A stretch of DNA of 64,000 nucleotides from Acetobacter fallax (GCF_011516735.1 NZ_WOSX01000009.1:1-64000); one strand, 5' to 3'. Positions 8,264 through 18,124 are shown, numbered from the stretch's first letter. Numbers and translations are program-made. Notes: generated by a model not told the origin, from the letters alone.

Positions 8264-9030
8264 GCCGCCTCCGTGAGGAAGGACGCATATCCTTCCACAT
8301 CAATCTGTTTCGCCAGCTCAGGGCCACCACTACGAACGATCCGCCCCCGTACCATCACGTGGATGCGGTCCGGACCCAGATACTCCAGCAGGCGCTGATG
8401 ATGGGTGATAACCAGCGCCGAGAAATCCGGGGAGCGAAGATTTTTGACACCTTCAGCAACGATACGGAGCGCATCGACATCGAGACCACTATCCGTCTCA
8501 TCGAGAATGGCGAGTTTTGGCTGCAGCATGGTCATCTGAAGCACTTCATTTCGCTTCTTTTCGCCACCCGAGAACCCGACATTGACATTACGTTTCAGCA
8601 TGTCGTCGGACATCGACAAATTTTTTGTCGCCGCTCTGACAGTTTTCAGGAAACCAACGGCGTCCAGTTCGGGCTCGCCACGGGCACGCCGCACGGCGTT
8701 TACTGCTGTGCGCAGAAAATTAGCATTATTGACGCCAGGAAGTTCGACTGGCGCCTGAAAGGCCAGAAAGAGCCCCGCGGCAGCACGTTCCTCAGGTTCC
8801 ATCGCCAGGAGATCCTGCCCCATGAAAGAGACTGATCCAGCAGTGACATCATACTCCTCACGGCCGGCCAGCACATAGGACAGTGTGGATTTACCACATC
8901 CGTTGGGTCCCATGATGGCATGCACCTCGCCTGGCGGCACAACAAGATCGACGCCACGCAGAATTTCCTTGGGGATGCCATCAGCATCAATACTGGCATG
9001 AAGACCGGAAATTTTCAGTAATTCGCTCAT
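8260..9030 (-). CDS. sufC: Fe-S cluster assembly ATPase SufC
   Basis: ABC-type ATPase of the SufBCD complex, cytosolic and without membrane partners. Walker A is GPNGCGKST near residue 42, the ABC signature is VGFSGGEKKRNEVLQM near residue 150, and Walker B is AILDETDSGLDVDAL, which is the SufC-specific form. The chosen start ATG (MSELLKISGLHA) follows GGAGTGGAAAAG; an in-frame GTG three codons upstream is less likely. About 100 bp separate it from sufB with no gene visible. Confidence 0.96.
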   Translation of the reverse strand: MSELLKISGLHASIDADGIPKEILRGVDLVVPPGEVHAIMGPNGCGKSTLSYVLAGREEYDVTAGSVSFMGQDLLAMEPEERAAAGLFLAFQAPVELPGVNNANFLRTAVNAVRRARGEPELDAVGFLKTVRAATKNLSMSDDMLKRNVNVGFSGGEKKRNEVLQMTMLQPKLAILDETDSGLDVDALRIVAEGVKNLRSPDFSALVITHHQRLLEYLGPDRIHVMVRGRIVRSGGPELAKQIDVEGYASFLTEAA

Positions 9031-9128
9031 CTTTTCCACTCCCGGACTCCCTGCCAGCCTCGCGACAAAGATCCTGCTTTCTCTTAATATCCGCTAATGT
9101 CCGCGCCGATGCACGGGCGACTGATGCT

Positions 9129-10619
9129 TTAGCCGACACTGCCTTCAAGACTGATCTGGAGAAGTTTCTGTGCTTCGACAGCAAACTCCATAGGCAACTC
9201 CTTCAGCACATCCTTGCAAAAGCCGTTGACGATCAGCCCGACCGCGTCTTCCTGCGACAGACCGCGCTGGCGACAGTAGAACATCTGATCTTCGGAAATT
9301 TTTGACGTCGTTGCTTCATGTTCTATCCGCGCCGACATATTGCGGTTCTCGATGTAAGGCACCGTATGGGCACCACAGCGATCGCCGATCAGAAGGCTGT
9401 CGCACTGCGTAAAGTTCCGTGCGTTAGAAGCCTTTGGCAGCATCCGCACCAGCCCGCGATAGGTGCTGTCAGAATGCCCGGCACTGATCGTCTTGGCGAT
9501 GATCGTCGAGCGCGTGTTCTTACCGATATGGATCATCTTCGTGCCGGTATCGGCCTGCTGATAATTATTCGTCACAGCCACAGAGTAGAACTCACCCACG
9601 GAGCCTTCGCCCTGGAGAATGCAGGACGGATATTTCCAGGTAATGGCCGATCCGGTCTCAACCTGCGTCCACGAGATTTTGGACTTTGCTCCACGACAGG
9701 CGCCGCGCTTGGTGACGAAATTATAAATTCCTCCAAGTCCGTTCTCGTCGCCCGGATACCAGTTCTGCACTGTGCTATATTTGATCGAGGCATTTTCCAT
9801 CGCCACGAGCTCAACGACAGCGGCATGAAGCTGATTTTCATCACGCATAGGGGCAGTACACCCCTCCAGATACGAGACCGAGGCACCGTCTTCCACGACG
9901 ATCAGCGTCCGCTCGAACTGACCCGTATTGCGTGCGTTGATGCGGAAATAAGTCGATAGCTCCATCGGGCAGCGCACGCCCTTCGGGATGAAGACAAAAG
10001 ACCCGTCCGTAAATACGGCGGCATTCAGCGCCGCATAGAAATTGTCACCGGCCGGGACAACACTGCCGAGATATTTTCTGACCAGATCAGGATGATCACG
10101 CACGGCTTCCGAGATCGGGCAAAAGATCACACCAGCTTCCGCCAGAGTTTTACGGAACGTCGTTGCGACTGAAACACTGTCGAACACAGCGTCAACCGCG
10201 ACCGGCAGACGCGCTTCTTCCCCTTCAGGCACTTCCACACCAGCAAGCAGCGCCTGTTCGTGCAGAGGGATACCCAGTTTCTCATACGTCCGCAAAAGCT
10301 CCGGATCGACTTCATCAAGCGATTTTGGGCCCGGCTTTTTCCTGGGAGCGGCGTAGTAATGCACATCCTGATAATCGATTGGCGGATAAGTGACTTTGGC
10401 CCAGGTCGGCTCTGTCATGGTCTGCCAGACCCGAAACGCCGCCAGCCGCCATTCGAGAAGCCAGTCAGGCTCTTCTTTACGGGCAGAGATCAGACGGATC
10501 GTGTCCTCGTTAAGTCCTTTTGGGGCAACGTCCATCTCAATGTCGGTCTCAAATCCCCATTTGTAAGAAGACTGACCAAGCTTTTCGACCTGCTCGCGAG
10601 TTTCGGTAATAGCTGGCAT
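9129..10619 (-). CDS. sufB: Fe-S cluster assembly protein SufB
   Basis: Core scaffold subunit of SufBCD. The sequence shows the SufB-specific N-terminal half ([34 protein letters not shown]) and the conserved beta-helix ([20 protein letters not shown]-like region, [58 protein letters not shown]). Length of 496 is typical. Start [10 protein letters not shown] lies 7 bp downstream of the iscR stop; a longer in-frame extension would overlap iscR and is rejected. Confidence 0.96.
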   Translation of the reverse strand: MPAITETREQVEKLGQSSYKWGFETDIEMDVAPKGLNEDTIRLISARKEEPDWLLEWRLAAFRVWQTMTEPTWAKVTYPPIDYQDVHYYAAPRKKPGPKSLDEVDPELLRTYEKLGIPLHEQALLAGVEVPEGEEARLPVAVDAVFDSVSVATTFRKTLAEAGVIFCPISEAVRDHPDLVRKYLGSVVPAGDNFYAALNAAVFTDGSFVFIPKGVRCPMELSTYFRINARNTGQFERTLIVVEDGASVSYLEGCTAPMRDENQLHAAVVELVAMENASIKYSTVQNWYPGDENGLGGIYNFVTKRGACRGAKSKISWTQVETGSAITWKYPSCILQGEGSVGEFYSVAVTNNYQQADTGTKMIHIGKNTRSTIIAKTISAGHSDSTYRGLVRMLPKASNARNFTQCDSLLIGDRCGAHTVPYIENRNMSARIEHEATTSKISEDQMFYCRQRGLSQEDAVGLIVNGFCKDVLKELPMEFAVEAQKLLQISLEGSVG

Positions 10620-10626
10620 GATCCCC

Positions 10627-11121
10627 TTATCCTCCGAACGTGCCGACCTGGTCGGCAGACTTACTATCGTGCAGCGTATTATCCCGGGATGCACAAAGTT
10701 CCGCACGGATCCGCCGTGCCGGCATACTCATCTCCGCCATTTTCGCGATCGATATACCGGCCAGCGCATCCCGGATGGCTTCGTTGACGACATCCCAGCT
10801 CCCGTAAAGCGCACAGTCAGCGCCATTATCGCATCCGCCTCCGCTGACGCAGGCTGTCAGTGAAATCGGCCCGTCAACAGCGGCTATGACGCGCGCGACC
10901 GAGATATCTTCCAGCTTGCAGGCCAGACGGTACCCGCCGCGTGCGCCCCGTTGCGATACCAGAAGTCCGTCTGCCGACAACGTTTTCAGAACCTTGGCCA
11001 CGGTGGGTTCCGGTACGCCCGTCTCTGCCGCAAGTGCGGATGACGTCACGACCTCGTCATGACGGCCAAGTCCGACAAGGGTCAGAACGGCGTAATCGGC
11101 CAGTTTCGACAGCCTGAGCAT
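10627..11121 (-). CDS. Rrf2-family Fe-S-responsive regulator of the suf operon (IscR/SufR-like)
   Basis: Winged-helix Rrf2 repressor heading the suf operon. The N-terminal DNA-binding domain ([20 protein letters not shown], then [20 protein letters not shown] and GARGGYRLA) is canonical, and three cysteines suited to ligating an Fe-S cluster occur near residue 92 ([14 protein letters not shown]). By analogy with IscR it should sense Fe-S status and repress the operon when clusters are plentiful. An inverted repeat next to a candidate -10 immediately upstream supports autoregulation. Spacing to sufB is 7 bp. Confidence 0.92.
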   Translation of the reverse strand: MLRLSKLADYAVLTLVGLGRHDEVVTSSALAAETGVPEPTVAKVLKTLSADGLLVSQRGARGGYRLACKLEDISVARVIAAVDGPISLTACVSGGGCDNGADCALYGSWDVVNEAIRDALAGISIAKMAEMSMPARRIRAELCASRDNTLHDSKSADQVGTFGG

Positions 11122-11153
11122 GGTTTCCGTCCGTTGCGGCGGGCCTCCCCGCC

Positions 11154-11173
11154 ATTATGGACTAAATCAGTCC
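11154..11173 (-). promoter_or_regulatory. Candidate promoter and Rrf2/IscR operator of the suf operon
   Basis: On the minus strand, 33-52 bp before the iscR ATG, an inverted repeat GGACTGATTTAGTCC (half-sites GGACT/AGTCC with a 5-base spacer) directly abuts a CATAAT hexamer that resembles a -10 box. An Rrf2 protein bound here would block RNA polymerase. No equally good -35 was seen. The assignment to IscR is inferred from position and symmetry. Confidence 0.5.
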
Positions 11174-11276
11174 GGTTTCCACAGAGATGCGACCCGCAGA
11201 CCGTAAGGTCAAGGCCAAAGCGTCGCAGGAGACGTGCAGCAGTTGCATAAACACAAATGCGCAAGCCACGTTTTGT

Positions 11277-14183
11277 TCAGCCAAAAGCTCCGATGCTGTG
11301 GCTGATCGCGATGCTGATTTCCCGCATGGTCTGGAACATTGCCTGCATCGGCAGGAAGATTTCCTCGTGCTCCTCGCTGTAGGAATTTTCGTTCTGTGGG
11401 CCGGCTGGCTCGTGGAAATCAAACTCCAGCGGATCACCCCCATGCGGGAAAACAGCTTCGAGTTCCCGCAGGACAGATGGAATCTCGAGACAAAGAATAC
11501 GTTGCATCATCACCTCACGCGTAAAATTTCCGCGAGGCATGAAGAATGGTACTTTCGTCGCCTGCACCCAGATGCGCTCGATGAGCGTGATTCTGATCGC
11601 ATGCAACAGCCGTTCCGGCGCTGCCATCACAGGAGCATCCGGCCATGCTGCGCGCAGAGCGAGGTGATCGGCCTGAATCCGCCGGAACATGGACTGAGTG
11701 TCAGCCCAGAAATCCAGACTTTCGAGATCGTGCATGACGGAGAGGTAGCGCTCACGCTGAGCCGGACGCAGCTCGGCTGTTGCCCGGTCGAGCCAGTAAC
11801 CGGGATCGAGCAGCCAGATCACACTGCGCAGAACCTGATCATCCGAATGCGCCAGCGCATGAGCCGCGAAATCAAGGGCTCTGTGGAACCGCGGACTATG
11901 CTCCAGGAATGTGTCGAAGGTTTCAGGGTGCCGACGCGCCGCAGATCCCAGCCCCTGAATAGTGTTAGCACACCAGCCAAGCTGCTGAAGAATGGCATTA
12001 TTCGGGATCGCACGAAGCTGCCCGGGATGTGTAATACGGGGTGTGGCTCCCCTCCCCTCGCTCTGCCGGGCCGCCGGACGAGAACCTGTTTTATCGATCA
12101 GTGCCGGACCGAAAGCGCCAAGCAGATCCGCATAACCCCGATCGGCGACCAGGCCAGTCATAGCCTCGGCAATGGTCGAGAAAAAATCCGATGAAAAATC
12201 AGGCTCATCATAAACCGGATCTTTCAGACTCCGGGCCGGTTCGAAGACATGTTCCGTAATAGTCGCGATGCTCGCACTGGCCAGTTCCGGGGCACCGAAG
12301 AGAAGATAGCCATCGCCACCCTGAAAGGCCGTTTCCTCCCGGTATTTCACACCCTGCTCAGTAAACCTCGCCCGTACATGCCCGGGCGAGAGATAATCCA
12401 GCCGGTCAGCCAGACGGAACGGATGACCGCCACGCCCGATGCTTTCACCGTGCGTGTCAAACAGAATCACCTCGATATCGGGCAGATCCCATTTCCTCAG
12501 AAGATCGACAATTTTGAATCTGAGACGTTCGACAAGATAAGTCGCTGCCAGCTGACCAACATAGCGACCCGAATCGGAATACCCGAACTGAAGAGCCATC
12601 CGGCCTGTGGCGCGAAGATAAGCCCTCCAGTGCGGCGATCGCAGAGCTTCATCAATGATCTGTGCGCCGCCAAGCAACGCTTCCCGCGTTTCGAAGAGTG
12701 GTGAAATTTCTATTTTTTCGGCAATACCGAAATGTTGCGCCAGCCACAGAGCGGCCAGCAGCGTGTACCCACTCTCAGTTTCAGCGATCAGAAAACGCAC
12801 CGGAGTGACCGTATCAATATGTTTGACGATCTGCGCGATCGTCATCATCAACCGGGCCGCCGAGGCCTGTTCGACGAGCAGAGCGCCGAAATCGACAGGA
12901 ACAGGCGTTACGATATCCAGTGCCTCATTGATCCTGGAAAGCAATGCACGCCGGTGAGCCGGATCAGCAGGGTCATCGGTGAGGCGGAGGCGCTGGCGGA
13001 TAACATTGTGGATCTGCGTAGCATTCAGTCGCGTGTGACTGTGAGCCGCCGACATGCCATGTGCGAACAAACCGGCGCGCGCGACCGCGAGTTTGAGCGT
13101 TGCATCCGCAGGAGCGGCGTCGATGGCGTCCTGAAAAGGATCGGCAAGAACAACCGGATCGGCGATGGCGTCCGCGCTGCGATCCACGATCAGGCTGGAG
13201 AATTCAACCGTAGCCTCCGGATCACTTCCTTTCGGACATGCGGCAATCTGCGCTTCAACCGTGTAACAGGCACGGGACAGGCGACTGACAAGGATGGGCG
13301 CCTCCACGCCTGCGTCCATGACCTGCGCCCGGACTCGCTGAAGCTGAAACAGCTTCATGCGAAGACGAAGACGCATGGTATCCCACCAGCCAATATCAGT
13401 GCGGCCATCAGTGTCATACCCAACCCAGCTCGTGACGATCACCGGTCTGGGGAGAATTCGAGACCACGCATCCGGCCACTGGTCGCGCGCAGCGAGGAGA
13501 AGGCCGGCAACGAAGTCATCAATCGCATCACGACCGCGCAAAATTGCTTCAGATGCGAGGGTGAATTCTTCTTCCAGCGTTGGAGGGGCCGTCCGGCGGT
13601 GTGTTTCGAAATCGGGAGCCGAATCAAGCGGTTCGGGTGCCGAGGCATAACCTGCCAGCGCCGCATAGACGCGGTTCGCAAGCGCAAATGTCGGATGAGC
13701 GGTGAACACGGCTGCGAAATGTGTACGCTCTACCTGTGAACGAAACCGTCCGAGCGCTTCAGCAGGATCGCTTACACTCTGTGAGTGACCGTCCTGTTCC
13801 GGGCCTGCACATCCGGATGCATTGGCAAGCACAAGTCTGACCACTGCGGAGAAACGCTCCGCTGTGTCCGACGGGCTGGTCCCGCCAGGATACCGATGCA
13901 GACGTGTAGCCCGGCGCAGAAACGCATCGTCACGCAGACGGCGCACGGCAGCCTGCAAATCAGACAGCGACACCTCTCCACGATCGAGCATTTTATCGAT
14001 TCGCCGGGCCATCGACAAAACGTCATTGCCGGTCATCTCCGGCACACAGCCCGAACCTTCCTTCTCCGCCACGACATCGTTATCAGGAGATTTTGCCATA
14101 GAAAGAACCATACGAGCTCCGGCAGTGGGTTCTGCGGAGAGGTGTGATCCGGCTGAACCGGCGAATGACTGCGTTTCGGCCAT
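11277..14183 (-). CDS. ppc: Phosphoenolpyruvate carboxylase-family protein with altered active-site motifs
   Basis: A 968-residue protein that is recognisably PEPC: FTAHPTFALANRVYAALA near residue 161 (catalytic His kept), FLIAETESGYTLLAALWLA, PLFETREAL, QFGYSDSGRYVGQLAATY near 533, TGSRPAARQ near 700 and LRAIPNNAILQQLGW near 723. However, the loop that reads FHGRGGxxGRGGxP in well-studied PEPCs is FDTHGESIGRGGHP here, replacing the catalytic His and first Arg; the AWTQNR stretch after RAIPW is lost; and the C-terminal NTG end is replaced by GAFG. The N-terminal 45 residues are low-complexity. Start chosen at ATG 14183 (MAETQSFAG) rather than TTG 14237. It may be a divergent anaplerotic enzyme or a paralogue with another role. 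Confidence 0.8.
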   Translation of the reverse strand: MAETQSFAGSAGSHLSAEPTAGARMVLSMAKSPDNDVVAEKEGSGCVPEMTGNDVLSMARRIDKMLDRGEVSLSDLQAAVRRLRDDAFLRRATRLHRYPGGTSPSDTAERFSAVVRLVLANASGCAGPEQDGHSQSVSDPAEALGRFRSQVERTHFAAVFTAHPTFALANRVYAALAGYASAPEPLDSAPDFETHRRTAPPTLEEEFTLASEAILRGRDAIDDFVAGLLLAARDQWPDAWSRILPRPVIVTSWVGYDTDGRTDIGWWDTMRLRLRMKLFQLQRVRAQVMDAGVEAPILVSRLSRACYTVEAQIAACPKGSDPEATVEFSSLIVDRSADAIADPVVLADPFQDAIDAAPADATLKLAVARAGLFAHGMSAAHSHTRLNATQIHNVIRQRLRLTDDPADPAHRRALLSRINEALDIVTPVPVDFGALLVEQASAARLMMTIAQIVKHIDTVTPVRFLIAETESGYTLLAALWLAQHFGIAEKIEISPLFETREALLGGAQIIDEALRSPHWRAYLRATGRMALQFGYSDSGRYVGQLAATYLVERLRFKIVDLLRKWDLPDIEVILFDTHGESIGRGGHPFRLADRLDYLSPGHVRARFTEQGVKYREETAFQGGDGYLLFGAPELASASIATITEHVFEPARSLKDPVYDEPDFSSDFFSTIAEAMTGLVADRGYADLLGAFGPALIDKTGSRPAARQSEGRGATPRITHPGQLRAIPNNAILQQLGWCANTIQGLGSAARRHPETFDTFLEHSPRFHRALDFAAHALAHSDDQVLRSVIWLLDPGYWLDRATAELRPAQRERYLSVMHDLESLDFWADTQSMFRRIQADHLALRAAWPDAPVMAAPERLLHAIRITLIERIWVQATKVPFFMPRGNFTREVMMQRILCLEIPSVLRELEAVFPHGGDPLEFDFHEPAGPQNENSYSEEHEEIFLPMQAMFQTMREISIAISHSIGAFG

Positions 14184-14257
14184 AGGTTTCTTCTCGATCT
14201 GAATTGATGTGGCCAGGCAATCCGCCGGGTCAGGCAAGACAATGGACTTACTCCGTC

Positions 14258-15601
14258 ATGACGCCATCCGTTTGGGAAGGTGGTCAAGGCAGTGCTATCC
14301 AGCAATTGATGAGTATGCAGCCTTATTCCGACGACGAAGCCCGCCGTGCACTGGCCCGGCAGAAAAGCGCCGCGACAGGTCTCCTGGCGTTTATGGGTGG
14401 CCTGACAACAGCCGGTTATCTTGCGCCGCTTTACGGGCTGGTTGAACCAGGGCTCTGGGTCGAGACATTACGGGCTGGTGCCCGGGCCGGCGTAGTCGGC
14501 GGACTGGCGGACTGGTTTGCGGTCACGGCACTGTTTCGTCACCCGCTCGGGCTGCCGATTCCCCACACGGCAATTATTCCGGCCCAGAAGGAGCGACTCG
14601 GCCGGGCTCTTGGCCGCTTCGTTTCGACACAGGTTTTCACTGAAGAAGAAATTGACCAGGTCCTGACCAGGGTCGACATCCCGGCTGTCGTTGCTGACAT
14701 CCTTGCTGATCCGGCTACTGCGAACACGCTCACTACGGGCCTGGTCAATGCTGTGCCGCAGATGCTGGAACGAATGGAGGATGGTCGCGCGGGAGCTGCT
14801 GTCGGGCGCAGTCTGCCGCTCCTGCTCGGAGGGAGCCATCTGACACCGGTTATCGCCCGTGGATTACGGGCTTTGGTGGACGGCAACCAGCATCAGGAAG
14901 TGTTATCTTTTCTGCTTCGCCAGCTCAAATCCGGGTTAAAAGCTAAAGAGCCGGCGCTCCGTACGATGATCGAGGAACGTGTTCGCGAACAGGGCGGACG
15001 GATTCTGGGCTGGGCCATTGGCGGATCGATCGCCAACAAGGTGCTGGTGGCGGCGAGCGAAGAGCTTGACCGTATTAATCCGGAAGATTCGACATTACGG
15101 GAAGGATTTACTGAATGGGTGCGATCTGAAATTGATCGCATTGAGCAGGATCCGAAACGGGCCGAAGATCTTTCGCATACCCTGAAAGCCGTATTCGCTC
15201 ACGATTCCATGCTGACCTGGGGATCAGACATCTGGTCCCGGCTGAAGCGCATGATCGAAGAGGATATTCGCAAGGATGACGGCTGGATCGCCACGCTCAT
15301 CCGCGAGGCTCTTGCAAGACTGGCAGCTCAGGCCAGGCACGACCCCGCCATGCGCGCACGAATCGAAGAGAGTGCCCGTAAGGCGATTCACAGATCGCTT
15401 CCCTATCTGCGCGAACATCTGTCCGGCTTTATTGCAACTGTTGTCGGCAACTGGGATGCTGTCGCTGTTGCCGACAAACTCGAGCTGAGAGTTGGCCGGG
15501 ACCTGCAATATGTCAGGGTCAATGGTACTCTTGTGGGCTTCGGAGTTGGCGCGTTGCTGTCTCTGCTGCTTCGTTTCCTGTTTGGGGTGACTGGTCAGTA
15601 G
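14258..15601 (+). CDS. DUF445 family membrane protein
   Basis: Member of the uncharacterised DUF445 family (YjiN-like). One or two membrane segments near the N-terminus (TGLLAFMGGLTTAGYLAPLY), the family motif GLADWFAVTALFRHPLGLPI followed by PHTAIIPAQKERLGRALGRF, a long helical soluble middle region, and a C-terminal membrane helix (LVGFGVGALLSLLLRFLFGV). It is transcribed divergently from the PEPC-like gene. Several starts are possible (TTG 14204, ATG 14207, 14258, 14309); none has a strong ribosome site, and 14258 leaves 74 bp for the divergent promoters. Function unknown. Confidence 0.85.
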   Translation: MTPSVWEGGQGSAIQQLMSMQPYSDDEARRALARQKSAATGLLAFMGGLTTAGYLAPLYGLVEPGLWVETLRAGARAGVVGGLADWFAVTALFRHPLGLPIPHTAIIPAQKERLGRALGRFVSTQVFTEEEIDQVLTRVDIPAVVADILADPATANTLTTGLVNAVPQMLERMEDGRAGAAVGRSLPLLLGGSHLTPVIARGLRALVDGNQHQEVLSFLLRQLKSGLKAKEPALRTMIEERVREQGGRILGWAIGGSIANKVLVAASEELDRINPEDSTLREGFTEWVRSEIDRIEQDPKRAEDLSHTLKAVFAHDSMLTWGSDIWSRLKRMIEEDIRKDDGWIATLIREALARLAAQARHDPAMRARIEESARKAIHRSLPYLREHLSGFIATVVGNWDAVAVADKLELRVGRDLQYVRVNGTLVGFGVGALLSLLLRFLFGVTGQ

Positions 15602-15903
15602 AAGCCCCTTTGTCCTGCTCATCATCAGCAGTATTTTATTCAGAATTCAGATATAAGAGACACGATAAATTTATGATGAAATCCATTTCCTGTCATTCTC
15701 TTGCGTGAAATCTTCTGAAGAACACAGAAACAAACAGAAAATCAGCAAACAGAAAAGTCCACAAAAAGTTCCCGCGCTGGAAAAATTTTGATGACCTCGG
15801 GTCTTTCTGATGGCGCGTTACGTTATAAGCGTTTCAGGCAGCATCTTTTTCTGCCTCGATACCGGCTCTGTGCGCAGAGCCAGATAACGAAAGGAATCCT
15901 TTC
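15602..15903 (+). other. Intergenic leader with two hairpins before the secreted Pro/Val/Thr protein
   Basis: No credible gene. The left part (15640-15780) is AT-rich. Close to the next gene are two hairpins: AGGCAG/CTGCCT (15836-15856) and GGCTCTG-TGCG-CAGAGCC (15864-15881, 7-bp stem with tetraloop), followed by an AAAGGAA ribosome site. They may form a structured 5' leader that stabilises or regulates the mRNA. Confidence 0.4.
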
Positions 15904-16302
15904 ATGCGGTCATTTGTTTCAAAGGCCCTGCTTGGCGCAACCATTCTGGTTGGCACGCCGACTCTGGTCTTCTCCGCAGCAGCTCCGGCCTCAGCTGCCT
16001 CCCATCACGCTCACAAGTCCAAGGCGGGCCCGATAAAAGACGGAGACGCTGCGACTGATGATCTGAATGCAAAGAGCCTTGCGGCTGCCCAGCAGGATAA
16101 GGTTCCTTCGGTTGGAACCGGTTCGACTGGCATGATGCCATCCATGCCGGGTGTTCCGACTGTCGGTATGCCCACAATGAAAGCTCCGACCGTAACGGCT
16201 CCGACTGTGTCCGTTCCGGCAGCCGGGACAGGGCTCGTTGCCCCTGCTGCACCGGCAACACCGACGACAACAGTTCCTGCGAACGCCCCGACCGGCAACT
16301 GA
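15904..16302 (+). CDS. Secreted Pro/Val/Thr-rich hypothetical protein
   Basis: 132 residues with a clear Sec signal peptide (MRSFVSKALLGATILVGTPT..., cleavage probably after ASAAS near residue 33). The mature part begins with a basic stretch (HHAHKSKAGPIKDGD) and continues with a low-complexity region near residues 75-130 built of imperfect repeats such as PGVPTVGMPT, KAPTVTAPTV and APATPTTTVP. No domain is recognised; such composition suggests a periplasmic or surface linker-like protein. ATG has a good AAAGGAA ribosome site, and a strong intrinsic terminator follows 16 bp after the stop, so it is a single-gene unit. Confidence 0.75.
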   Translation: MRSFVSKALLGATILVGTPTLVFSAAAPASAASHHAHKSKAGPIKDGDAATDDLNAKSLAAAQQDKVPSVGTGSTGMMPSMPGVPTVGMPTMKAPTVTAPTVSVPAAGTGLVAPAAPATPTTTVPANAPTGN

Positions 16303-16318
16303 TTATCGTCAGTCAGGA

Positions 16319-16356
16319 GCGGGATGTGCGATAAATTCGTTACATCCCGCTTTTTT
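16319..16356 (+). terminator. Rho-independent terminator
   Basis: Perfect 9-bp stem GCGGGATGT/ACATCCCGC with a 14-base loop followed directly by TTTTTT. It ends the transcript of the secreted protein upstream. Confidence 0.9.
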
Positions 16357-16467
16357 CGTTTTGCAGATCAAATTCTGCCAACAGGCCCGAAACATCATCC
16401 AGACCAGAGACTGGCATAAAAAATGCGGTCAGTTGTAGCATAATTCCGAACTTACCAGACGTAAGCC

Positions 16468-16557
16468 TTAGTACATCTGGCGCCACATGAATTCCCGCCA
16501 CGCCTGACAATCACAATAATGCGCCGGAATTTCCAGCGCAAACTCTGTACAGCCCAT
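16468..16557 (-). CDS. Possible 29-residue Cys-containing protein downstream of hemA
   Basis: Immediately after hemA, in the same frame as hemA past its TGA, lies an open frame starting at ATG 16557 (MGCTEFALEIPAHYCDCQAW, ending REFMWRQMY). The amino-acid usage (three Cys, three Trp/Tyr pairs, balanced charges) looks more protein-like than non-coding translation, and CDC could bind metal or heme. It would be translated from the hemA mRNA; an AGGG precedes the ATG. No family is recognised and it is too short for certainty. Because no other stop lies between, readthrough of the hemA TGA would append nine further residues plus this peptide to ALAS. Confidence 0.35.
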   Translation of the reverse strand: MGCTEFALEIPAHYCDCQAWREFMWRQMY

Positions 16558-16581
16558 CCCTGGATAATAAGGCCCCGCTAT

Positions 16582-17844
16582 TCAGGCGGCTTTATCAACA
16601 GCGGCATCAGCGGATGAAGATATCCGGACGTCCGCCAGAAGCACCCGAAGTGCTTCCACCATCTCATCCATCATCGCATCCGTATGAAACGGACCTGGTG
16701 TCAGGCGGAGTCTCTCTGTTCCTCGTGCAACAGTCGGATAGTTGATCGGTGTTGCATACAGCCCATAATCATTCAGCAGACGACGACTGATGGTCTTGCA
16801 GCGTTCCGCATCACCAACCGGCACAGGCACGATATGGCTCGGCGTCATGGTGAACGGCACTCCGGCCGCCCGCATCTTCGCCCGGAATGTGTCGACACGC
16901 TCGAACATCTTTTCCCGGCGCCAGTTCTGTGCGCGAACCAGCTTCACACTGGCCAGCGCCGCAGCGACCACTGAGGGAGGCAGAGACGTTGTAAAAATGA
17001 AGCCTGAAGCCGAGGATCGCAAATAATCAACAATTCTGGCTGATGCCGTGATGTAACCACCATGCACGCCAAACCCTTTAGCAAGCGTGCCTTCGATAAT
17101 ATCGACCTGATCAGCAACACCATCCCGCTGAGTGACGCCACCGCCTTCCTGCCCGTAGAGGCCAACGGCGTGAACCTCATCAATATAAGTCATCGCGCCA
17201 TATTTACGGGCCAGAGCGCAGGTGCCGGCAATGTCAGAAATATCGCCGTCCATTGAGTATACACTCTCGAACGCAATCAGCTTCGGAGCATCTGCCGGGG
17301 CCGCAGCCAGTTTCGCTTCCAGGTCGGCAAGATTATTGTGTTCATAGATAATCGTTGTCGACCCGCGCGCGCCTTTGATGCCGGCGATCATAGAGGCGTG
17401 GTTCTGGCGATCGGAAAAACAGATCCAGCCGGGCATTGATGTCAGAATCGTCTGTAAGCTCGCCTGATTCGAGACATAACCGGAAACGAACAGCAGTCCG
17501 GCTTCCTTACCGTGCAGGGAGGCCAGTTCCGTTTCCAGCGCCTTGTGCAAAGGACTTGTACCCGCGATATTGCGTGTTCCGCCCGCACCCGCCCCATGTT
17601 CACGAACAGCAGCAATGGCCGCTTCGCAGACTTCGGGGGCCACTCCCATGCCAAGATAATCATTGGACGACCAGACAACGACCTCCCGTCCCTCAGGGAC
17701 GGCAGGCAACTCTTCCTCATAAACCGGATATCGCGAAGCCTGCCTGGCAAGCGACGTAAACGTCCGGTAACGCCCCTGTTTCCGGATATCCGCGAGAGCT
17801 TCGTCACAAAAATCGTAAAAAGGGTGTCTCGCGTTACGAATCAT
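16582..17844 (-). CDS. hemA: 5-aminolevulinate synthase
   Basis: PLP enzyme condensing glycine and succinyl-CoA to 5-aminolevulinate, the alphaproteobacterial (Shemin, C4) entry to heme and corrinoid synthesis. Family features: [20 protein letters not shown] at the N-terminus, [52 protein letters not shown], the PLP lysine in [15 protein letters not shown] near residue 245, and [19 protein letters not shown] at the end. The start ATG follows AGGG; the GTG one codon upstream is less likely. The gene stands alone, with 280 bp upstream for regulation. hemB, the next enzyme, is 32 kb away in this window. Confidence 0.97.
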   Translation of the reverse strand: MIRNARHPFYDFCDEALADIRKQGRYRTFTSLARQASRYPVYEEELPAVPEGREVVVWSSNDYLGMGVAPEVCEAAIAAVREHGAGAGGTRNIAGTSPLHKALETELASLHGKEAGLLFVSGYVSNQASLQTILTSMPGWICFSDRQNHASMIAGIKGARGSTTIIYEHNNLADLEAKLAAAPADAPKLIAFESVYSMDGDISDIAGTCALARKYGAMTYIDEVHAVGLYGQEGGGVTQRDGVADQVDIIEGTLAKGFGVHGGYITASARIVDYLRSSASGFIFTTSLPPSVVAAALASVKLVRAQNWRREKMFERVDTFRAKMRAAGVPFTMTPSHIVPVPVGDAERCKTISRRLLNDYGLYATPINYPTVARGTERLRLTPGPFHTDAMMDEMVEALRVLLADVRISSSADAAVDKAA

Positions 17845-18124
17845 CACCCTGCCTTACTCCTGTTCTGGCCGCTCCCGTTCGATGCGACCCATATTCCGGC
17901 CCGGCACGCGGCACTTCCTTCCTGAGGAAGGCCGAACCGGCACAGGACATTCATCAGCAATACTCACCTGTCCTGCCTGTCAAAGAAAGTCACCACGGAT
18001 GGGTGAAACTCTGATTGACGACCGGACCCCCATTGTTCCGGCTGGAATCCGTTTTCGGAATTCATCGACAGGCACGAGCACAGTGACGACCGTCACACGC
18101 AGGCGGTGTAACGAACCGTCAGTT

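Noticed and set aside
10620-10706. N-terminal extension of sufB
   Set aside because: It would overlap iscR; SufB homology begins at [10 protein letters not shown].
11187-13739. Two 335-codon plus-strand frames opposite the PEPC-like gene
   Set aside because: Antisense shadows: the minus strand shows conserved PEPC segments throughout.
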